Assembly: GCA_027021385.1 (NCBI GenBank)
Contig: JALUUL010000069.1
Location: forward strand, 1-64,000
Source of the DNA: Planctomycetota bacterium
Lineage (GTDB): Bacteria; Planctomycetota; UBA1135; GCA-002748355
Reading direction: 5' to 3'
DNA length: 64,000 nucleotides
The position numbers and the translations under genes were made by a program. Shown here one piece after another: positions 52,045 to 61,845 of this stretch (positions are counted from its first letter, which is position 1; each line of letters begins with the position of its first letter). Below the pieces are notes generated by a model. That model had not been told where the DNA came from, searched no databases, and was given only the letters and a program-made list of their open reading frames with translations.

Positions 52045-52827
52045 ATGAATCCCCACGAACTGATCGCCCGACTCGAACGGAGCCGCCGGAGGCTCGAGGA
52101 GCGAGGCTTCAACCTCTGGGGGGTCACCCGGCTCGAGGATTTTGACGGCTCTCAGTGCAGGGAGGGCCGCCTTCTCGACGGCGGTCCTTCCGAGGTGTCG
52201 GTCATCGTCCTGGGCTCGGGGGGGCGGTCCCTTTGGGGCCGCCTGCGGGAGGGGGGGAGGTTGGACGAGGGCAGGAGATCCCGGCATCCGATCGACGACT
52301 ATTCCCGCGAAGTGCTCGGCGAGGAGGCCCGCTCGATCCGGGAAGCGGGCATCCCGGTCTGTACGATCTTCCCTTTCGACCGCAAGCCGATCGATTTTTT
52401 GTCCTTGGCCGCTTCCGCCGGCCTTGGAAGGATCTCGCCGGTGGCCCCCTTCTTCCTCCATCCGGAGTACGGGCCCTGGGTGAGTCTCCGGGGGGCCTTC
52501 GTACTTCCGATTCCTCTACCCCAGAGCGGTGAACTCGAGGATTTCGAACCATGCGCGACCTGCCTCTGTCCCTGTCGGGAGGCCTGCCCCGCCGGGGCGG
52601 GGGGCGACCGGGGCGGGTACGACATCGAACGTTGCGCGGTATTCCGGCATGAAGGAGGCTGTGAGAGCGGTTGCGGGGTGCGCCGGGCCTGCACGATCGG
52701 CCGTGACCACGCCTGGTCCGAGGAGGAGGAGGCTTTCCGTCATTCCTTCTCACTCGCGACGATGCGCCGCTGGTTCGGGCTCGGGGCCTGGCGCTTCGTG
52801 CCGGAGAGCCTGCGCCGGAGACTTTGA
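52045..52827 (+). CDS. 4Fe-4S ferredoxin-like protein related to epoxyqueuosine reductase
   Basis: A 260-residue cytoplasmic protein, shorter than QueG (about 350-380). Its N-terminal part has the arrangement HELIARLERSRRRLEERGFNLWGVTRLEDF. The C-terminal part has a Cys-rich Fe-S region, CATCLCPCREACPAGAGG (about 170-187), then CAVFRHEGGCESGCGVRRAC. This gives at least nine cysteines, enough for two clusters. The middle (PYGPWVSLRGAFVLPIP-like) recalls QueG/reductive-dehalogenase-type cobalamin folds but no HEAT repeats are present. It is six bases before the MFS gene, so they are co-expressed. The exact reaction is unknown. Confidence 0.75.
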   Translation: MNPHELIARLERSRRRLEERGFNLWGVTRLEDFDGSQCREGRLLDGGPSEVSVIVLGSGGRSLWGRLREGGRLDEGRRSRHPIDDYSREVLGEEARSIREAGIPVCTIFPFDRKPIDFLSLAASAGLGRISPVAPFFLHPEYGPWVSLRGAFVLPIPLPQSGELEDFEPCATCLCPCREACPAGAGGDRGGYDIERCAVFRHEGGCESGCGVRRACTIGRDHAWSEEEEAFRHSFSLATMRRWFGLGAWRFVPESLRRRL

Positions 52828-52833
52828 GGTTCG

Positions 52834-54159
52834 ATGAGGGCCGGTCGTGAAACGGGGCCGGCTCCGCGCGCGGTCCGTCTGGCCTGGTGCCTCTTCGATT
52901 TCGCGAACTCGGGCTTTCCGACCGTCATCGTCACGGCCCTCTACGTCCTCTGGTTCAAGAAGGTCGTCGTCGGGGCCGAGACGAAGGCCGCCTCCCACGC
53001 TGGGGACCTGTATTGGGGGCTCGCGAATGCGGGGGCGGGGCTCTGCGTCTTCCTGGCCGCACCCCTTCTCGGAGCCCTCGCGGACCTCGGAGGGTGGAAG
53101 CGGCGCTTTCTGATCGGGTCGAGCCTCGGTTGCATCCTCGCGACCTCCCTGCTTCCCCTCGCCGGCCCGGGTAGGGTCATGGCCGCGGCCCTGCTCTTCC
53201 TCCTGGCGACGGCCTTTTTCGAGGCCTCCCTCGTCTTCTACAACGCCTTCCTCCCCCTGCTCGTTCCGAGAGGGGGGATCGCGAGACTCAGCGGGCTGGG
53301 CTGGGGGCTCGGCTACTTCGGCGGGCTCGGTTGTCTCCTCGCCTGCCTTCCGCTGGTCCGAGGCGGCGAGGCCGCGGACTTGCGGCCCGCGCCCTGGATC
53401 GTCGCCGCCTGGTTCCTCCTCTTCGCGTTCCCCTCCTTCGCCTTGCTTCGAGACGAGAAACCCGCTGGGGGGACCAGGGCCGGATTCGGGACGGCGTGGA
53501 TGCGCCTCCGGCGGACCTTGGGCGACCTTCGGAGGGAAGGAGGTCCGTTGCCCCGCTTTCTCGCGGCCTTCTTCTTCTACAACAACGCCGTCCTCGCGAT
53601 CCTTGCCTTCACGGTCGATTTCACGGACCACAGCCTCGGGTTCGGTCTCGAGGAGAATCTCGTCCTCATCGTCGTGCTGAACCTGGCGGCGGCTCCCGGC
53701 GCCGTGTTCTTCGGAAGGCTCGCCACGCGCATCGGAACGCTCCGGACCCTGCGCTTGACTCTCCGGCTCTGGCTCCTCGCTCTCGCAGGCGCGATCCTCG
53801 CGGCCTGGCCGGGCCTGTTTTCGACGGAGGGGGCCAAGACCTTCTTCTGGGGGGTCGCGGGTCTCGCCTCACTCTGCATCGGGGCGGTGCAGGCTACGAG
53901 CCGGAGCTTCCTCTCCCTGCTCGCACCTCCCGGAAGGAGCGCGGAGACCTTCGGCCTGATGGCCTTCGCGGGGAAGGCCTCCGGGGTCCTCGGCCCCCTC
54001 GTTTTCGGGCTGGTTTCGGTCTGGGCGCAGGATCAGCGGGCCGCGGTCGGAAGCCTGGGCCTCTTCTTCCTCGCGGGGCTCCTCCTGCTCGGTCCGATGA
54101 AGGAACCTGCCGGCCCCTGCGGGTCCGTTCCTCCGGATCCGAGGGAACTGCCGGGCTAG
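52834..54159 (+). CDS. UMF1-type major facilitator transporter (Atg22-like)
   Basis: A 441-residue inner-membrane transporter with about 12 hydrophobic helices. It starts with the UMF1/Atg22 signature LAWCLFDFANSGFPTVIVTALY, then PLLGALADLGGWKRRFL (MFS loop 2-3). Later FYNAFLPLLV and SGLGWGLGYFGG match the same family. Around 385-425 are ATSRSFLSLLAPPGRSAETFG and FAGKASGVLGPLVFG. Substrate unknown; family members have been proposed to export amino acids. The ATG follows TGAGG. Confidence 0.9.
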   Translation: MRAGRETGPAPRAVRLAWCLFDFANSGFPTVIVTALYVLWFKKVVVGAETKAASHAGDLYWGLANAGAGLCVFLAAPLLGALADLGGWKRRFLIGSSLGCILATSLLPLAGPGRVMAAALLFLLATAFFEASLVFYNAFLPLLVPRGGIARLSGLGWGLGYFGGLGCLLACLPLVRGGEAADLRPAPWIVAAWFLLFAFPSFALLRDEKPAGGTRAGFGTAWMRLRRTLGDLRREGGPLPRFLAAFFFYNNAVLAILAFTVDFTDHSLGFGLEENLVLIVVLNLAAAPGAVFFGRLATRIGTLRTLRLTLRLWLLALAGAILAAWPGLFSTEGAKTFFWGVAGLASLCIGAVQATSRSFLSLLAPPGRSAETFGLMAFAGKASGVLGPLVFGLVSVWAQDQRAAVGSLGLFFLAGLLLLGPMKEPAGPCGSVPPDPRELPG

Positions 54160-54204
54160 GCCCTCGGCGCGTCCGCGGTGGCGGGATGCCGGGGGCGGCC
54201 CGGT

Positions 54205-56868
54205 TCAGCCCGGCTTCTTCTCGCGGAGGGCGGCCTGGGCCGCGGCGAGCCGGGCGGTCGGAACGCGGTAGGGGGAGAGGGAGACGTAGTCGAGTTCGAG
54301 CCGGTGGCAGAAGAGGATGCTCGCCGGGTCCCCGCCGCTCTCCCCGCAGATCCCGACCTTGAGCCCGGGCCGAGTCTTCCGGCCTTCCTCCACCGCGATC
54401 CGCATCAGGCGGCCGACTCCCTTGAGGTCGATGCCTTCGAAGGGATCCCGCTCGAGTATCCCCGTTTCGAGGTAGGCGGGCAGGAATCCCGCGACGTCGT
54501 CCCGGGAGAACCCGAAGGTCATCTGCGTCAGATCGTTCGTCCCGAAGGAGAAGAACTCGGCTTCCAAAGCGATCTCCGAGGCCGTCAAGGCCGCCCTCGG
54601 GGTCTCGATCATCGTGCCGATCTGGTAGGAGACGCGCTTTCTCTTCTCCTCGAAGACCTTTGCGGCGACGGCCTCGAGCCTGCGGCGCAGGACTCCCACT
54701 TCCGAGGCCGCCGAGGAGAGGGGGATCATGATCTCCGGAAGGACGTGGACCCCGCCGGCGACGGCCTCGCAGGCCGCTTCGAGGATGGCGCGCATCTGCA
54801 TCTCGTAGATCTCGGGGTGGGTGATCCCCAGCCGGCAGCCCCGGTGGCCGAGCATCGGGTTGCTCTCGGAGAGGTCCGCGACGCGCTGGCGAAGTTCCTC
54901 CTCCGAGACGCCCATCTCCTCCGCGACCGCTGCTCGCGTTTCGGGGTCGTGGGGCAGGAACTCATGGAGGGGAGGATCGAGGAGGCGGATGTTGCAGGGG
55001 AAACCGTCCATGACCTCGAAGATGTCGAGGAAATCCCCGCGCTGCATCGGAAGCAGGGTCGCGAGGGCCTCCCGCCGTTCCTCGTCGTTCCGGGCGAGGA
55101 TCATCTTGCGGACGTGGAGGATGCGGTCCTCCTCGAAGAACATGTGCTCGGTGCGACAGAGACCGATACCCTCCGCGCCGAACTCGCGGGCCTTGCGATT
55201 GTCCTTGGGCGTGTCCGCGTTCGTCCGGATCTTCAACCTGCGGCGCCGGTCCGCCCAGGAGAGGACCCTGGTCAGGTCTTCGGGGATTCCCGCCTCGACG
55301 GTCGGGACGCGTCCCGCGTAGACCTCGCCGAGGCTTCCATCCAACGAAATCTCCTCCCCTTCCCGGATCCGCCGGCCGTCGAAGGAGACGCTGCGGTCCT
55401 CCTCGTCGATCTGCATCGCCCCGCAGCCCGAAACGCAGACCTTTCCCATCTGGCGGGCGACCACCGCCGCGTGCGAGGTCTTTCCTCCGCGCATCGTCAG
55501 GAAACCCGCGCTGCTCGCCATCCCCTTGAGGTCCTCCGGAGATGTCTCGTTTCTGACGAGGATCGGGGTCTTCCCCTCGGCCGCCATCCTGACGGCCGTA
55601 TCCGGATCGAGGGCGACGATGCCCGCCGCGGATCCCGGTGAGGCGGGGATGCCCCGGGCCAGGAGGTCTTTCGGGGCTTCCTTGTCGAAGCTCGGATGGA
55701 GAAGTTGTTCGAGCTGGGTCGCGTCGATCCTGAGGAGCGCCTCCTCCTCGTCGATCAGACCCTCGTCCACCATGTCGACGGCGATCTTGAGCGCGGCCCG
55801 TGCGGTCCGTTTCCCGTTGCGGGTCTGGAGGAGGAAGAGTTCCCCCTTCTGGATCGTGAATTCGATGTCCTGCATGTCGCGGTAGTGCTCCTCGAGGGTC
55901 CGCATGACCTTTGCGAGTCGGTCGGCAACCTCCGGCATCGCCTGATGGAGTTCGGCGATCGGCTGCGGCGTCCGCACTCCCGCGACGACATCCTCGCCCT
56001 GGGCGTTCCTGAGGAATTCTCCATAGGGTTTCCGTTCCCCGGTCGAAGGGTCACGGGTGAAGCAGACCCCCGTTCCAGAGTCCTCCCCCTGGTTTCCGAA
56101 GACCATGGCCTGGACGTTGACAGCCGTTCCGAGGAGCCCCTGGATGTCATGGAGCCGGCGATAAAGGATGGCCCGTTCGTTGTTCCAGGAACCCAGGACT
56201 GCCTCGACGGCCCCCCAGAGCTGGGCCTTCGGGTCCATCGGAAACCCCCGTCCGGTCTCCTCGAGGACGATCGCCTCATATTCCCCGGCGAGGGTCTCTA
56301 GGCGTGAGGCCTCGAGATCCGCGTCCCGCTCGACTCCGCACTCCCGCATCGCGGCCTTAAGCCTTTTCTCGAAGCGTTCTGAGGGGATGCCGAGGACGAC
56401 GTTGCCGTACATCTGGAGGAAGCGACGGAAGGAATCCCAGGCAAAGCGGGGGTTACCGGTCTCTGCGGCCAGGCCTTCGGTGGTTTCGTGGTTGAGACCT
56501 AGATTCAGGATCGTGTCCATCATCCCCGGCATCGAGACCGCCGCCCCGGAACGGACCGAGACGAGGAGGGGAGCCCCCGGGTCTCCGAGGCGCCTTCTGA
56601 TCGCCTCCTCGAGTCGTTCCAGGGCTTCGCCGACCTGTTCCTGCAGGCCGTCGGGGAATCGGTCCGGGGAATCCGGTCCCCCCTCGGCCGTCGCAAGGCT
56701 GTAATGGTGGCAGACCCTCGTGGAGATCGTGAATCCCGGAGGAACCGGGATCCCCATGTTCGTCATCTCGGCGAGGTTCGCCCCCTTCCCGCCGAGAAGT
56801 TCCTTCTGGGCGGCCTTGCCCTCGGCCTTCCCGTTCCCGAAGAAGAACACCAGTCTGTCGTTCGTCAT
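54205..56868 (-). CDS. ppdK: Pyruvate phosphate dikinase
   Basis: An 887-residue enzyme interconverting pyruvate, ATP and Pi with PEP, AMP and PPi. The ATG at 56868 begins DRLVFFFGNGKAEGK, the usual start. The ATP-grasp N-terminal half has LGGKGANLAEM, SVRSGAAVSMPGMMDTILNLG and QMYGNVV. The central phosphohistidine loop is MRGGKTSHAAVVARQMG (usually GGMTSH). The PEP/pyruvate barrel has GLCRTEHMFFEEDR, MLGHRGCRLG, PEIMIPL, SFGTNDLTQMTFGFSRDD and CGESGGDPASI. Size is normal. Supports gluconeogenesis or PPi-linked glycolysis. Confidence 0.97.
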   Translation of the reverse strand: MTNDRLVFFFGNGKAEGKAAQKELLGGKGANLAEMTNMGIPVPPGFTISTRVCHHYSLATAEGGPDSPDRFPDGLQEQVGEALERLEEAIRRRLGDPGAPLLVSVRSGAAVSMPGMMDTILNLGLNHETTEGLAAETGNPRFAWDSFRRFLQMYGNVVLGIPSERFEKRLKAAMRECGVERDADLEASRLETLAGEYEAIVLEETGRGFPMDPKAQLWGAVEAVLGSWNNERAILYRRLHDIQGLLGTAVNVQAMVFGNQGEDSGTGVCFTRDPSTGERKPYGEFLRNAQGEDVVAGVRTPQPIAELHQAMPEVADRLAKVMRTLEEHYRDMQDIEFTIQKGELFLLQTRNGKRTARAALKIAVDMVDEGLIDEEEALLRIDATQLEQLLHPSFDKEAPKDLLARGIPASPGSAAGIVALDPDTAVRMAAEGKTPILVRNETSPEDLKGMASSAGFLTMRGGKTSHAAVVARQMGKVCVSGCGAMQIDEEDRSVSFDGRRIREGEEISLDGSLGEVYAGRVPTVEAGIPEDLTRVLSWADRRRRLKIRTNADTPKDNRKAREFGAEGIGLCRTEHMFFEEDRILHVRKMILARNDEERREALATLLPMQRGDFLDIFEVMDGFPCNIRLLDPPLHEFLPHDPETRAAVAEEMGVSEEELRQRVADLSESNPMLGHRGCRLGITHPEIYEMQMRAILEAACEAVAGGVHVLPEIMIPLSSAASEVGVLRRRLEAVAAKVFEEKRKRVSYQIGTMIETPRAALTASEIALEAEFFSFGTNDLTQMTFGFSRDDVAGFLPAYLETGILERDPFEGIDLKGVGRLMRIAVEEGRKTRPGLKVGICGESGGDPASILFCHRLELDYVSLSPYRVPTARLAAAQAALREKKPG

Positions 56869-56932
56869 GGTCGGGGTTCTTTCCTTACGTTCCGGCCGCG
56901 GCGGAGCCGATCCGCCCGGCCCATCCAGTCCT

Positions 56933-57580
56933 TCACTCCCTGCTCGTGAATCCCGGAACCCGGAGGTCCCGGATCCTCCAGGTCCAGCCCGCCTTGACCC
57001 AGGCGAGGTTCTTCCGGTCGAAGCCGAAAAGCTCGTCGTCGGAGAGCTGCAACGCGAGTCTTCCCCGCTCACCCTCGACCGCGGACAGGATCCGGTCCAG
57101 GTTCCGGACATAGGCGCCGACTTCGCGGATCTCCATGGGACCGCCCTCGGTCTCCGGCGGAAGAATGCGGGCGGCCTCCCAATACGCGTAGCGGGCGACC
57201 CTGACGGAGAGATCGTGCCCGTAGGTCCGGAGGATGAAGGCGACCGAGCCGTCCGCTTCCCTCCTCCGGGAGGTGATCTCGGCCTCTCCGAGCGCCTGGA
57301 TCGCGGGGATCTCCTTCTTCAGTCGACTCCAGGCGACCTCGAAGGTGAGACCGTCGAATCCCCGCCGGCTCTTGAAGTCCTCCCCCAGGCATTCGTAGGC
57401 GAGCCTCGTGTCGCCGGAGCCGACGGCCGTCAAAAAGGTCCGGATGCTGGCCTCCGGGCTCTCAAAGGAGACCCGCGAGACCGCGCGTTCGGGCGCGCAA
57501 CCGAGAGCGTAGAAGAGCCCGCAGCATCCCTGGAGGACGAGCGCCGTCGCGGAAAGGAGGATGGTCGGAAGGCTTCGCAC
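56933..57580 (-). CDS. Hypothetical lipoprotein
   Basis: A 215-residue predicted lipoprotein (ILLSATALVLQGC, Cys19). After the signal, residues 40-75 (SPEASIRTFLTAVGSGDTRLAYECLGEDFK) resemble the start of an NTF2/DUF4878-like fold often found in lipoproteins. Later strands such as ADGSVAFILRTYGHDLSVRVARY and a closing NLAWVKAGWTWRIRDLRV fit the same fold. It ends 64 bases before the ppdK start on the same strand, so it may share a transcript. Function unknown. Confidence 0.7.
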   Translation of the reverse strand: MRSLPTILLSATALVLQGCCGLFYALGCAPERAVSRVSFESPEASIRTFLTAVGSGDTRLAYECLGEDFKSRRGFDGLTFEVAWSRLKKEIPAIQALGEAEITSRRREADGSVAFILRTYGHDLSVRVARYAYWEAARILPPETEGGPMEIREVGAYVRNLDRILSAVEGERGRLALQLSDDELFGFDRKNLAWVKAGWTWRIRDLRVPGFTSRE

Positions 57581-57756
57581 CTGGAACCTCGGGGATTCGC
57601 GAGCTTCGTTCGGGCCGGGATCCGCGATCCGAGGGGGCGGGATCGTGCGGGAGGAAAAGTCCGAACGCTATACTTCGAGAGGGGTATCGTGCAAGACCGG
57701 GGTCCGCCCCGTTCCCGGGCGCCCACTCCCTCCTCGAGGGGGGAGTTCCCAGGAAC

Positions 57757-59046
57757 ATGAAGAGGAGGCTTGTTTTGAGGACCGAAACGTGTCCGCACGG
57801 CGTTCGCATCGGGATCCTGATCCTGGCTCTCCTTCCGGCCGCCTTCCCTTCCTGTTCGCCGGATGGAGGAGAGGCGGGGGGGGGCGCGGGCGCCCGGAAG
57901 GGGCCGGCCTCGGCCCCCTCCGCCGATTCCGGAGACTCGAGGAAGACTCCGGTCATCGTCGGGGTGGATCTCGAGAAGCTTCCCGGCGAGGCCGGCGAGT
58001 TCTTCCGGAACCGGAAAGCCCGCCGGGAGAACCGCCGCCGGAATCAGGAGTGGCTTCGGCCCGCGGATCTGGATCTCGGCGAGGTGCGGAAGGGGACGAT
58101 CGCGGTCGGGAAGTTCCGTTTCCGCAACCCCACCGGAAAGAAGAGGGTCCTGAAGTCGATCGCGAGTTCCTGTGCATGCCAGAAGCTTTTCCTCCGTCTC
58201 GGGGGGAAGAGGATCGAGATCGAGAAAGGCAAGACCCTGGACATCCCCCTTCCCCCCGATGCGGAGGGGGTCCTCGAGGCCCATGTGAACGTGAGCGACG
58301 TAGGGGAGAAGCTGGCCGAGATCCTCGTGACGACGGACGATCCGGACGATCCCGTCATCACCTTGAGGGTTCGGGCGGTGGGGGTGGACGACTTCCTCGT
58401 CACGATCGAGGGGAAGAGACAGAACAGCGTCTGGCTCGGAAACCTCTCGACGCACTCCTCGAAGGATTTCGAGGTGGACGTCCGTTCCAGGGACGGAAAA
58501 CCCTTCGAGATCCTCGGTGTCGGACCTCGACCGCCGAAGCTCGAACTCTCCTACGCTCCGGTGGAGGGTGATCCCTCCCATTGGAGGATCCGGGGGAAGG
58601 CGGGACCGGGCATGCCCGAGGGGGGATGGGGGGGGACCCTCCTCTTCGACACCGACCGGGGATCGAAGGTCGAACTCCTGCTCCAGGCCGTCGTCGAACC
58701 GCCGGTCGTCGTCGAACCCCTGTTCCTTCCCCTGGGCTCCATCCCCGCCCGCTCGGGGAAGAAAGGAAGCGTCCGGGTCCGGGCCGGAGACCCGAGGGAC
58801 TCCTTCGTGATCGAGGGCGTGGACCTCCTCGAAGTCAAGCTCGGCCGCAAACCCCTCTCCGCGCGCGGACTCGAAGGCGGGGGGCCGAAGGCCGAGTTCA
58901 GGGCGGAGAGCGGAACCGAGGCGGAGATCCTCCTCGTCGTTCCGCCGGGACTCCCCCGGGGAAGGCTCGAGGGGAAGCTGAGGATCCGTTTCGCCGGGGG
59001 GCGTCCCGGTTCGAGGACCGTGTCCTTCGTCGGTTTCGTCCGCTGA
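57757..59046 (+). CDS. DUF1573 domain protein, exported
   Basis: A 429-residue protein. The N-terminus has a signal segment (IGILILALLPAAFPSC, possibly lipid-modified) and an acidic/Gly linker. The DUF1573 domain begins around residue 100 (ADLDLGEVRKGTIAVGKFRFRNPTG) and includes the SSCACQ motif (about 135; usually SSCGCT), then DVGEKLAEILVTTDDPDDPVITL. Downstream is a second beta-rich region up to residue 429 with MPEGGWGGTLLFDTDRG, similar to more Ig-like strands. Such proteins are abundant in planctomycetes. A TATACT element at 57669-57674 could be part of its promoter. Function unknown. Confidence 0.82.
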   Translation: MKRRLVLRTETCPHGVRIGILILALLPAAFPSCSPDGGEAGGGAGARKGPASAPSADSGDSRKTPVIVGVDLEKLPGEAGEFFRNRKARRENRRRNQEWLRPADLDLGEVRKGTIAVGKFRFRNPTGKKRVLKSIASSCACQKLFLRLGGKRIEIEKGKTLDIPLPPDAEGVLEAHVNVSDVGEKLAEILVTTDDPDDPVITLRVRAVGVDDFLVTIEGKRQNSVWLGNLSTHSSKDFEVDVRSRDGKPFEILGVGPRPPKLELSYAPVEGDPSHWRIRGKAGPGMPEGGWGGTLLFDTDRGSKVELLLQAVVEPPVVVEPLFLPLGSIPARSGKKGSVRVRAGDPRDSFVIEGVDLLEVKLGRKPLSARGLEGGGPKAEFRAESGTEAEILLVVPPGLPRGRLEGKLRIRFAGGRPGSRTVSFVGFVR

Positions 59047-59065
59047 GAGGGAAGGGGGAACCGGG

Positions 59066-60721
59066 ATGTCCGACGAACGGCTCCGACGATGTCTGTTGCA
59101 GGAAGGAGTGGTCGGCGAGGACGCTCTCGACCAGGCCGCGAGCTTCGCGCGGTCCAAACGCGCGAGCCTCGCGCGGGCGCTTGTCGAACTCGGGTTGGCC
59201 CCGGAGGACAGGGTGTGGAAGGCCTGGGCGAAGAGCGTCTCCCTGCCCTTCATCGATCCCGGCGAGGCCCGCATTCCGCAGAGCGTGCTCGATCGGATCC
59301 CCGAGGCGAAGGTCCTCGAGCATCGAGCTCTTCCCTGCGTCGTGAAGGGAGGGGTCCTCTACGTCGCGGTCGACGATCCCGACCGGGCCTGGGTCCTCGA
59401 CGACCTCGGGCTCTTCGCGGGGGGAGAGATCCGTGCGGCCCTGGCCCCTCCGGGATCCTTGAAGAAGGCTCTCGCCCGGTCCTACGGGGTCGGTGGAGAG
59501 GAGGAGACCGAGGCCCGGGGGAAGACGGCGAGGGCCCTGGAGGAGGAGGACGCCGATGCGCCGATCATCAAACTCGTCCACAAGATCCTCGAGGAAGCCC
59601 TCGAGAGGCGGGCGAGCGACGTGCACATCGAACCCTATGAGCGGTGCCTCCGTGTCCGTTACAGGATCGACGGAGTCCTCCACGACATCGCGGAGCATCC
59701 GAGATCCCTGCAGGGCGCCTTGACCTCGCGCTTGAAGATCATGGCCTCGCTGGACATCGCGGAGAAACGCAAGCCTCAGGACGGCCGCATCCAGTTCCGG
59801 GTGAGGGGGCGGGACATCGACATCCGGACCTCGATCCTCCCGAGCAACCACGGGGAGACTCTCGTCCTCAGGCTCCTGGACAAGGAGAAGGGCTTGATGT
59901 CCCTCGAGTCCCTGGGTTTCTCCGGCGAGGACAACGACCGGTTCCGGCGCTTGATCAAGAGGCCGAACGGCATATTCCTCGTCACGGGTCCGACGGGGTC
60001 GGGGAAGACGACGACGCTGTACGCGGCTCTCAGCGAGTTGAACCGTCCGGATGTCAAGATCATCACCGCCGAGGATCCGGTCGAGTACAACCTCTCGGGA
60101 ATCAACCAGTGCCAGGTGCATCACGCGATCGGTCTGGACTTCTCGAAGATCCTGAGGGCGATGCTGCGCCAGGCTCCGAACATCATCCTCGTCGGAGAGA
60201 TCCGGGACGCGGAGACCGCCGAGATAGCGATCCAAGCGGCTTTGACCGGCCACCTCGTGTTCTCGACCCTCCACACGAACGACGCGCCCTCCGCGATCAC
60301 CCGCCTGGTCGACATGGGCGTCAAGCCCTTCCTCGTCGCCGCGAGCATCCAGGCGGTCCTCGCGCAGCGCCTCATCAGGGTGCTCTGCCCTTCCTGCAAG
60401 AAGGAGTACGAGCCCGAGGCCCATGAACTGCGTTCCCTCGGGCTCTCTCCGGAGGACCTCCAGGGAAAGCCGGTCTATCGACCCTCGGGATGCACGGAAT
60501 GCGGGGACTCGGGGTACAAGGGGCGGATGGGGATCTTCGAGTTGATGGTCATGGATGACGAGCTGCGGGAAATGACCTTCCGGAGGGAGTCCTCCCTCAA
60601 GCTCAGGAGCTACGCCGAGGCCGGCGGGAAGATGCGCCCCTTGAGGGGAGACGGGGCGAGCAAGGTCCTCGAGGGCATCACCTCGATCGAGGAGGTCTTG
60701 AGGGTCGTGGCCGCGGGATGA
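59066..60721 (+). CDS. PilB/GspE-type assembly ATPase (first copy)
   Basis: A 551-residue type IV pilus/type II secretion ATPase. An N-terminal GspE domain (about 1-140) precedes the ATPase: DADAPIIKLVHKILEEALERRASDVHIEPYE, Walker A GPTGSGKTTTLYAAL (about 311-325), Asp box, Walker B ILVGEIRDAETAEIA and the His box HLVFSTLHTNDAPSAITRL. The zinc site is CPSCKKEYEP and CTECGDSGYKGRMG. AAGGGGG precedes the ATG. It powers pilus extension or secretion. It is the first of three ATPases in a row; no pilC, pilD or pilin is present in the window. Confidence 0.93.
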   Translation: MSDERLRRCLLQEGVVGEDALDQAASFARSKRASLARALVELGLAPEDRVWKAWAKSVSLPFIDPGEARIPQSVLDRIPEAKVLEHRALPCVVKGGVLYVAVDDPDRAWVLDDLGLFAGGEIRAALAPPGSLKKALARSYGVGGEEETEARGKTARALEEEDADAPIIKLVHKILEEALERRASDVHIEPYERCLRVRYRIDGVLHDIAEHPRSLQGALTSRLKIMASLDIAEKRKPQDGRIQFRVRGRDIDIRTSILPSNHGETLVLRLLDKEKGLMSLESLGFSGEDNDRFRRLIKRPNGIFLVTGPTGSGKTTTLYAALSELNRPDVKIITAEDPVEYNLSGINQCQVHHAIGLDFSKILRAMLRQAPNIILVGEIRDAETAEIAIQAALTGHLVFSTLHTNDAPSAITRLVDMGVKPFLVAASIQAVLAQRLIRVLCPSCKKEYEPEAHELRSLGLSPEDLQGKPVYRPSGCTECGDSGYKGRMGIFELMVMDDELREMTFRRESSLKLRSYAEAGGKMRPLRGDGASKVLEGITSIEEVLRVVAAG

Positions 60722-60770
60722 TCGTCTTTTCGAAAGGAACGGCGGCCTCGAGAGGCATCGGAGGAACAAG

Positions 60771-61844
60771 GTGATCGAGATACGCAAGCTGATGGATCTG
60801 GCCGTCGAAAAGGAGGCCTCGGACATCCACCTGGCGGTCGGACGAAGACCCGTCCTGCGGAAGGGGGGGAAGCTCCTGGATATAGGGGAGATGCCGGTCT
60901 TGACGGCGGACGACACGCTGCACCTGATCCGGGAGATCGCCCCGGAGCGGGCGATGGCCGAAATCGCGGATTCGGGAACGGCCGACTTCGCCTACGCGCA
61001 CGAGGACAAGGCCAGGTTCCGCGTGAGCGCGTTCCGGCAGAGGGAAGTCCACGGGATGATCATGCGCTTGATCCCGCATCGGCTCAGGAGTTTCGAGGAG
61101 ATCGGGTTGCCCGAGAGCGTCCGCGAACTCCTCGTCCGACCCCGGGGCTTGATCCTCGTCACCGGGCCCACCGGTTCGGGGAAGTCGACGACCCTGGCCA
61201 CGATGATCGACTGGATCAACGAGAACCGGCAGTGCCACATCGTGACGATCGAGGACCCGATCGAGTACTACCACCAGCACAAGGCCTCGATGGTTACGCA
61301 GCGGGAGGTCGGAACGGACGTTCCGAGCTTCGGGGAGGCGATGCGGAGGGTTTTGCGCCAGGACCCGGACGTGATCCTCCTCGGAGAGATGAGGGATCTC
61401 GAAACGACGAGCGCCGCGATCACCGCGGCCGAGACCGGTCACCTGGTCTTCGGCACGCTCCACACGACGGGCTCGGCCCGGACGGTGGATCGGATCATCG
61501 ACCAGTATCCGACGAACCAGCAGGAGCAGGTCCGCGCCCAGCTCTCGGTCTCGGTATTGGGGGTGATCTCCCAGCTCCTGCTCCCGAGGGCGGACGGCAA
61601 GGGCCTGGTCGCCGCCTTCGAGGTCATGATTCTGAACTCGGCCATCGAGAACCACATTCGCAAGGGGGAGACTTTCAAGATCCCTTCCGTCATCCAGACG
61701 AACAAGAGGGCCGGAATGGTCCTGCTCGACGACCATCTGCTCTCCCTCGTCCAGTCCGGCTCGATCACTCCGAAGGTCGCCCTCGAGACGGCTCAGGATC
61801 CGGCCGGGCTCGAAGGGCGTTTGCTCCAGGCGAGGGGCGGCTGA
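60771..61844 (+). CDS. pilT: Pilus retraction ATPase PilT
   Basis: A 357-residue hexameric ATPase that disassembles type IV pili. The GTG start has GGAGG eight bases upstream. Motifs are EKEASDIHLAVGRRPVLR at the N-terminus, Walker A GPTGSGKSTTLATMIDWIN (about 129-147), Walker B DVILLGEMRDLETTSAAI, His box HLVFGTLHTTGSARTVDRIID, and the C-terminal AFEVMILNSAIENHIRKGE, equivalent to the PilT AIRNLIRE motif. It lies 49 bases after the first PilB-like gene and one base before the second, making a compact operon. Confidence 0.94.
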   Translation: MIEIRKLMDLAVEKEASDIHLAVGRRPVLRKGGKLLDIGEMPVLTADDTLHLIREIAPERAMAEIADSGTADFAYAHEDKARFRVSAFRQREVHGMIMRLIPHRLRSFEEIGLPESVRELLVRPRGLILVTGPTGSGKSTTLATMIDWINENRQCHIVTIEDPIEYYHQHKASMVTQREVGTDVPSFGEAMRRVLRQDPDVILLGEMRDLETTSAAITAAETGHLVFGTLHTTGSARTVDRIIDQYPTNQQEQVRAQLSVSVLGVISQLLLPRADGKGLVAAFEVMILNSAIENHIRKGETFKIPSVIQTNKRAGMVLLDDHLLSLVQSGSITPKVALETAQDPAGLEGRLLQARGG

Positions 61845-61845
61845 G

